Position numbers and translations under genes: made by a program. This document shows, one piece after another, positions 59,957 through 64,000 of a DNA stretch of 64,000 nt. Source of the stretch: Mycolicibacterium sphagni (GTDB lineage Bacteria; Actinomycetota; Actinomycetes; Mycobacteriales; Mycobacteriaceae); NCBI RefSeq assembly GCF_013337765.1, contig NZ_VBSB01000035.1, positions 310,001 to 374,000 of the forward strand. The letters are read 5' to 3'. Position 1 is the first letter of the stretch. Each line of letters starts with the position of its first letter. The notes under the pieces are model-generated. The model had not been told where the DNA came from and did not search any database. It saw nothing but the letters and a program-made list of their open reading frames with translations.

Positions 59957-62900
59957 TCAGACGGTCGCGGGCACTCGTTCCCGCGCCGCCGCGCTGCGCA
60001 TCTCGGCCCGCAGGGTGGTGAAGTCCGAGATGGTCTTGGACGCCACGGTGGCCACCGGGCGTGCGCTGCGACTGGTGGCTTCGGTCTTCGACACCATGAT
60101 CACGCTGTCGATGTAGGGCTGAATCGTGGTGGCGTTCTGCACGGTGGCCACGATGACCAGCTGGAAGCCGAACTTCCGGAACGCCTGCAGCGCCTGCTGC
60201 GCGAACTGCGGATCGGACTTGGAGAACGCCTCGTCGAGCATCAACTGGGCGAAAACCGGCTTGTTATCCGAACTCTCGGGGCTGGCCAGGTTGAAGCTCA
60301 AGGCGCCCGCGAGGCAGAACGCCATCAGCTTCTCCTGCTCTCCACCGGAGTTGTCGCCGGCGTTGCTGTGTGTGCGGATCAGCTCCTCGGTGTGGATGTC
60401 CCATTCGGCGCAGTCAAAGGTGAAGCGGTTGCGCACATCCAGTGCGTCGCGCGTCCACGCCTTGTCCTCCGGCGCGGTCGACGCCAGCCGGTTGCGCAAC
60501 CGGAGGATGTCGGCGTACTGATCCAGGATCGCCTGCTTGTCGCCAAGGCCGACCTCGGCGATGCGCCGGGAGATGGCCCGGACGATCTCGGTCAGTTCGG
60601 CGACCGCGGTCAGGCTGCGGGGAGTGGCACGCAGTGTCAACCGGGTGCCATTGTTGAACTCGACCGCACCCAGCCCGGTGTTGACCCGATCGATCTGCTC
60701 GCTGATCCGTCGCGTCTCCTGCTCGGCCACCCGGTGCAGCGTCAGGATGGCGTCGGGCGCCTGCTCGGTGACCAGGCGCATCATCCGCTCGTAGGCCTCG
60801 GGCAGCTCGCGCTCGTCGATGTGCCGGCACAGCGCCACGTAGTCGTGCACCCGCTCGTCGAACACATCGCTGTCGTTGGGGATCGCGTCGGGGAACGCGG
60901 TATCGAACGTGTTGAGGATGCGGGCCAGTTCATCGTATGAGCGCCTGCGGCTTTCGCGCAGCTGCTCACGTTCCTTGCGGATGGTGTTGAACACCGCTTC
61001 GCGGTGCGGCTCGGGATTGAGCACCTCCAACGAGACCGGCACGTCAGCGGCATAGCGATTCAGCAGCTCCGTCAGCGGCTCCGACACGAACGCGGGGGCG
61101 AGCCGGTCCTGGAGGTCCAGCAGCTGGGTGCGTCGCGCGTCCAGGTCGTCACGGCGGGTCTGGATGGCGCCGCGGCGCGTCATCAGCGTCTGGATTTCCT
61201 CCCACACCTCGTCGGCGCGGGCGTTGAGCGCCTCGATGTCGGGGTTGTCGGCGAGCAGCAGTTCGTACTGCTCGCGCAGCCGGTCGGCATGCCCGTCGGC
61301 GGTGTCGATGTCGACCTGATTCCACTGCGGGAACTGATCGCAGATCGCCTTGCATGCCGCCGACCGGTCCCGCCACTGCTGCCGTTGCGCCGCAATGTCG
61401 TCGGCGGCACGCCGCGCCTGCTGGTAGGCATCTTCGGCATTGGCGAGGTCGACGGTCAGCGCGTCGATCTTGGCGGCGACCTCACCCTGATAGATGTAGT
61501 CGGACTGTTTGAGCGGACGCCGGTCGTCCTTGATGGCCAGCCGGTCGGAATCCTTGTACAGGCCGGCATCGGTGACTGCGCGCCGGAAGCGGGAGAACAC
61601 ATCCGGGGTGTCCACGCAGATGTGGTCGCCGGCGGCGGCGATGACGTCGGCGGCTTCGGCGGCGCACGGATGGGTCGCGTCGACGAGGAACAGCTTGCCT
61701 GCCAACGTATTCGGCTCGGCTTCTTTCACGTCGGCGCCGACGAGGCTGGCGCGGACGTGGTGCAGCTGCAACCGTCCACCCATGTTGGTCTCGTTGACGA
61801 ACCGCAGTACCGCGGAGTACTGCTCATCGGGCACCAGCAGCCGCAAGCCGACGCCGCGCAACACCTTCTCCACCGCCACCCGCCAGCGGCCCTGGTCGGG
61901 CCGCAGGTCCATCAGCTCCGCGATATAGGGGAGTTCGCTGGGGTCGACACCGACTGCGGCACAGATGTGTTCGCGCATCGTGATCGCGAATTCGGGTAGC
62001 GCCGAGCCGACGTGCTCGACGCGCTTGAGTTCTTTGGCAGCCTCGTCGCGGGCGATCCGCGCTGCCTTCTGCGCGTATTCGGCGTCGGTGGACGCCTCGC
62101 GGCCCCGGTCCAGCTTGGCCAGCAGCTCGGTGACTGCGGTGGTGAGTTCCTCACGCATGTTCCAGAAGTCGTCGGCGCTATTGGGGATGTCGATGGCCTG
62201 CGCGTTGAGCATCGCTTCGAAGGCGGCGCGCCGGCGCGACACTTGCTCGGCTTGCGCCTCGGCGCCTGCCACCTGCGACTGCAGTGGCCCCAGGTTGGCG
62301 CTGGACCCGCTGATCTGCGCGTTGAGTGAATCGCCTTCAGCCTTGGCGAGATTGAGCTGACGGGTGACGTCCTCGTACTCGTTGCCAAGCTGGTCGATGG
62401 TGGCGTCCAGCGAGGTGATCTGCGGCGCGCACTGCGCCAGGCGGACGTGGTCGGTGTAGGCGCGGACCATCGGCGGGTCGACAAGGTCGATGATGCCCAG
62501 GTCGGAGGACTCCGAGGCGTAGCGCTGCTGGATCTTCTCGATATCGCCGAGGATCTTGCGCTTGCGCTGCGCGACGGCCAGCAGCTCGCGGGCCTCCACC
62601 AGCGGGTCGATCTGCTTGAGCGCCTCGGGCAGCCGAGTGAGGCTGCTCGGCTCGTCGAGCATGAACTCTCGGACGAATTGTTCCAGGCCACCAACACTCT
62701 TCAGTGACTTGGCCTTGCCGAGCAGCTGCTGTGCGGCGTCGGAGGCACGAATGCCGATGGTGGCGTACAGCTGGGCGAGGTACTGCGATTCGACCTTGGT
62801 GGAGAACCGCCACTCGTCGTCCTTGAACACCCCGGAGTCGAAACGTCCAGCCGCCCAGCGGTTGCAGACATCCTCGATATCGCGGTCGCCGTCGGCGAGC

Positions 62901-63328
62901 ACGAACCGGCTCGACGAATCCGAGCGCGATTCGCCGGTCAGCCATTTCAGCACCAGGCCGGTGACCGTCCGTCCGGTGTTGCTGGTGTAGCTGACGGCGA
63001 TGGCCGACCAGGCGGTGCCTTCCCCGCGCAGGTACATCACCTTGCTGGTGCCGCCGTCGCTGCGCTGACCCCACGCCCCGCGCACGTATTTGTCGACGGT
63101 GCGCCGGCCCGCGCTGGACCCGGCGGCGGTGTTGTCACCCGAGGCGTTGAAGTTACGCCGGTTGAACGGCAGGAAGCCGAGCGAAATCGCATCGAGCAGT
63201 GAGGATTTGCCGCTACCGGAGGCGCCGGCGATCAGTGCGCCACCGTCGCTGAACGGGATGTCGTGGTACCCGTCGAACACACCCCAGTTGATGACCTGCA
63301 GCCGCGACAAGTGGAACTGTTCAGCCAT
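59957..63328 (-). CDS. jetC: Wadjet SMC-like ATPase JetC (MksB/EptC)
   Basis: 1123 residues. Walker A GASGSGKS (35-42) in the N-terminal head, long coiled coils to about 950, then ABC signature SGGEQ (994-998) and Walker B LMLDE (Glu1033) in the C-terminal head. All ATPase motifs are intact. NFNASGDNTAAGSSAGRRTVDKYVRG matches plasmid-restricting MksB proteins in outline. It forms the motor of a condensin that extrudes plasmid loops, leading to cleavage of small circular DNA. The start overlaps the jetB stop by 8 bp. Confidence 0.92.
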   Translation of the reverse strand: MAEQFHLSRLQVINWGVFDGYHDIPFSDGGALIAGASGSGKSSLLDAISLGFLPFNRRNFNASGDNTAAGSSAGRRTVDKYVRGAWGQRSDGGTSKVMYLRGEGTAWSAIAVSYTSNTGRTVTGLVLKWLTGESRSDSSSRFVLADGDRDIEDVCNRWAAGRFDSGVFKDDEWRFSTKVESQYLAQLYATIGIRASDAAQQLLGKAKSLKSVGGLEQFVREFMLDEPSSLTRLPEALKQIDPLVEARELLAVAQRKRKILGDIEKIQQRYASESSDLGIIDLVDPPMVRAYTDHVRLAQCAPQITSLDATIDQLGNEYEDVTRQLNLAKAEGDSLNAQISGSSANLGPLQSQVAGAEAQAEQVSRRRAAFEAMLNAQAIDIPNSADDFWNMREELTTAVTELLAKLDRGREASTDAEYAQKAARIARDEAAKELKRVEHVGSALPEFAITMREHICAAVGVDPSELPYIAELMDLRPDQGRWRVAVEKVLRGVGLRLLVPDEQYSAVLRFVNETNMGGRLQLHHVRASLVGADVKEAEPNTLAGKLFLVDATHPCAAEAADVIAAAGDHICVDTPDVFSRFRRAVTDAGLYKDSDRLAIKDDRRPLKQSDYIYQGEVAAKIDALTVDLANAEDAYQQARRAADDIAAQRQQWRDRSAACKAICDQFPQWNQVDIDTADGHADRLREQYELLLADNPDIEALNARADEVWEEIQTLMTRRGAIQTRRDDLDARRTQLLDLQDRLAPAFVSEPLTELLNRYAADVPVSLEVLNPEPHREAVFNTIRKEREQLRESRRRSYDELARILNTFDTAFPDAIPNDSDVFDERVHDYVALCRHIDERELPEAYERMMRLVTEQAPDAILTLHRVAEQETRRISEQIDRVNTGLGAVEFNNGTRLTLRATPRSLTAVAELTEIVRAISRRIAEVGLGDKQAILDQYADILRLRNRLASTAPEDKAWTRDALDVRNRFTFDCAEWDIHTEELIRTHSNAGDNSGGEQEKLMAFCLAGALSFNLASPESSDNKPVFAQLMLDEAFSKSDPQFAQQALQAFRKFGFQLVIVATVQNATTIQPYIDSVIMVSKTEATSRSARPVATVASKTISDFTTLRAEMRSAAARERVPATV

Positions 63329-64000
63329 CGTGGCCGGCCTCCTGATCGTCGCGCTCTGGTGCGGCGCCGCCGCTCAGCAGCAATTCGAACTGCTGCTGCA
63401 ACTCGGCGATCACCGAAGCGGTCATCACGGCGTCGATCACCGGGCTGACGGTGTAGCTGTCTTCGTCGTCGCGCGTCTTGCGCAAGATCTCCAACCCGGC
63501 CAGACGCGCGATCGCCGCGTCGATACGGGCGGTGAAGGTGACGGTGTCGCGATCGACATCGTTGAGCACCCCGGAGAACAGCCCGTGTACCTCTTCACGG
63601 CTGATCAGCACGGCCTGCCCGCCTGCGGCGCGTGACATCTGCGCCAGGTGCAGGGCCAGGATGGAGTCGTAGGTTCCCAGCGGCTCACGGCGCAAAAGCT
63701 TGACGCCCCTGGCCGATTCGTAGCGGGCCTGCTCGATGAACGCGACGTCGGTGCCGTCGACGATGCGCAGCATCAGGTCGAGTTCGGAGAGCCGAACCGA
63801 CAGCTGCGCGCGGTATTCGAGCACCCAGCTGTACAGATCCTGGTCGGCCTCGGCGCTGATGTAGCGGCGGGTCAGCAGCTGTTGCAATGCCCAGCAGGCA
63901 CGGTCGGGCAACTCGCTGACATCGCCGTCGAAGCGCGGGCGGCGCTGATGTGGCGTGCGCGCGGTCTGGTCGACCTGGGGGAGTGACGAGAAGTCGATAT
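63321..64000 (-). CDS. jetB: Wadjet subunit JetB (MksE, DUF4194), N-terminus beyond the window
   Basis: 225 codons are visible; the frame stays open to the right edge (IDFSSLPQVDQTARTPHQ... at the edge), so the true start lies just outside. Winged-helix KITE features: ACWALQQLLTRRYISAEADQ, SELDLMLRIVDGTDVAFIEQ, AALI-type RIDAAIARLAGLEILRKTRD. JetB bridges the JetA kleisin to the JetC heads. It overlaps jetC, and jetA is expected further right. Confidence 0.9.
   Translation of the reverse strand, partial: IDFSSLPQVDQTARTPHQRRPRFDGDVSELPDRACWALQQLLTRRYISAEADQDLYSWVLEYRAQLSVRLSELDLMLRIVDGTDVAFIEQARYESARGVKLLRREPLGTYDSILALHLAQMSRAAGGQAVLISREEVHGLFSGVLNDVDRDTVTFTARIDAAIARLAGLEILRKTRDDEDSYTVSPVIDAVMTASVIAELQQQFELLLSGGAAPERDDQEAGHDG

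Noticed and set aside
1..64000. CRISPR array
   Set aside because: No regularly spaced 24-37-bp direct repeats were seen; the tandem repeats found are short and either coding or a single duplication.

Overview
The window is high-GC chromosomal DNA from a mycobacterium, most likely a fast-growing Mycolicibacterium-type species. The gene order hrcA-dnaJ2-rsmE ... phoH-ybeY-corC-era-amiA2-recO-uppS ... zur-smtB-glyS-TPM-dgt-dnaG-tRNA-Asn matches the Mycobacterium tuberculosis Rv2375-to-Rv2342 block. uspABC, tldD/tldE and the EcfT/EcfA genes match the Rv2313c-Rv2326c block. These comparisons are from memory, not from a search.

Layout. 1-3.4 kb: heat-shock repressor HrcA behind a CIRCE operator, DnaJ2, 16S rRNA methyltransferase RsmE. 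3.4-8.6 kb: an insert absent from the M. tuberculosis order I recall: a GAF-LuxR regulator, a cytochrome P450 translationally coupled to a SnoaL-like protein, a DinB-like protein, an alpha/beta hydrolase, and a TetR regulator with two tandem palindromic operators. 8.6-16.8 kb: RNA and ribosome maturation genes (phoH, ybeY, era), corC, recO, uppS and a small amidase/NTF2 block. 17-25 kb: zinc regulators SmtB and Zur, GlyRS, a TPM-domain membrane protein, dGTPase, DNA primase, tRNA-Asn. 25.5-32.9 kb: a small NorE/NorF-like membrane operon, an acyl-CoA oxidase-like enzyme, a bestrophin channel, and a MarR-MFS-LLM operon. 33-40 kb: an ECF vitamin transporter with membrane part and both ATPases fused in one chain, plus EcfT; then the UspABC sugar importer. 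38.8-40.5 kb: an intact IS200/IS605 element (tnpA, tnpB) lodged in the divergent promoter region between uspA and tldD. 40.5-46 kb: TldD/TldE peptidase pair, AhpD-like protein, phosphatase, threonine aldolase, a CAU tRNA.

46-59 kb is the accessory-rich part. Directly 3' of the CAU tRNA lies an AbiE-type (type IV) toxin-antitoxin pair with a striking 39-bp nested palindrome at its promoter. It is followed by a secreted Ig-like repeat protein, two paralogous ECF sigma/anti-sigma pairs in opposite orientation with swapped gene order around a lipoprotein, an LLM enzyme, a DUF417 membrane protein, an MDR reductase, a 919-residue LuxR/LAL regulator and a lipoprotein that ends at a clear intrinsic terminator.

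59.2-64 kb: a two-TM membrane protein and, running off the right edge, jetB-jetC (MksE-MksB/Ept) of a Wadjet anti-plasmid condensin system. jetD is not in the usual place after jetC.

No CRISPR array, rRNA or phage structural module was seen. No gene-free stretch exceeds 300 bases.
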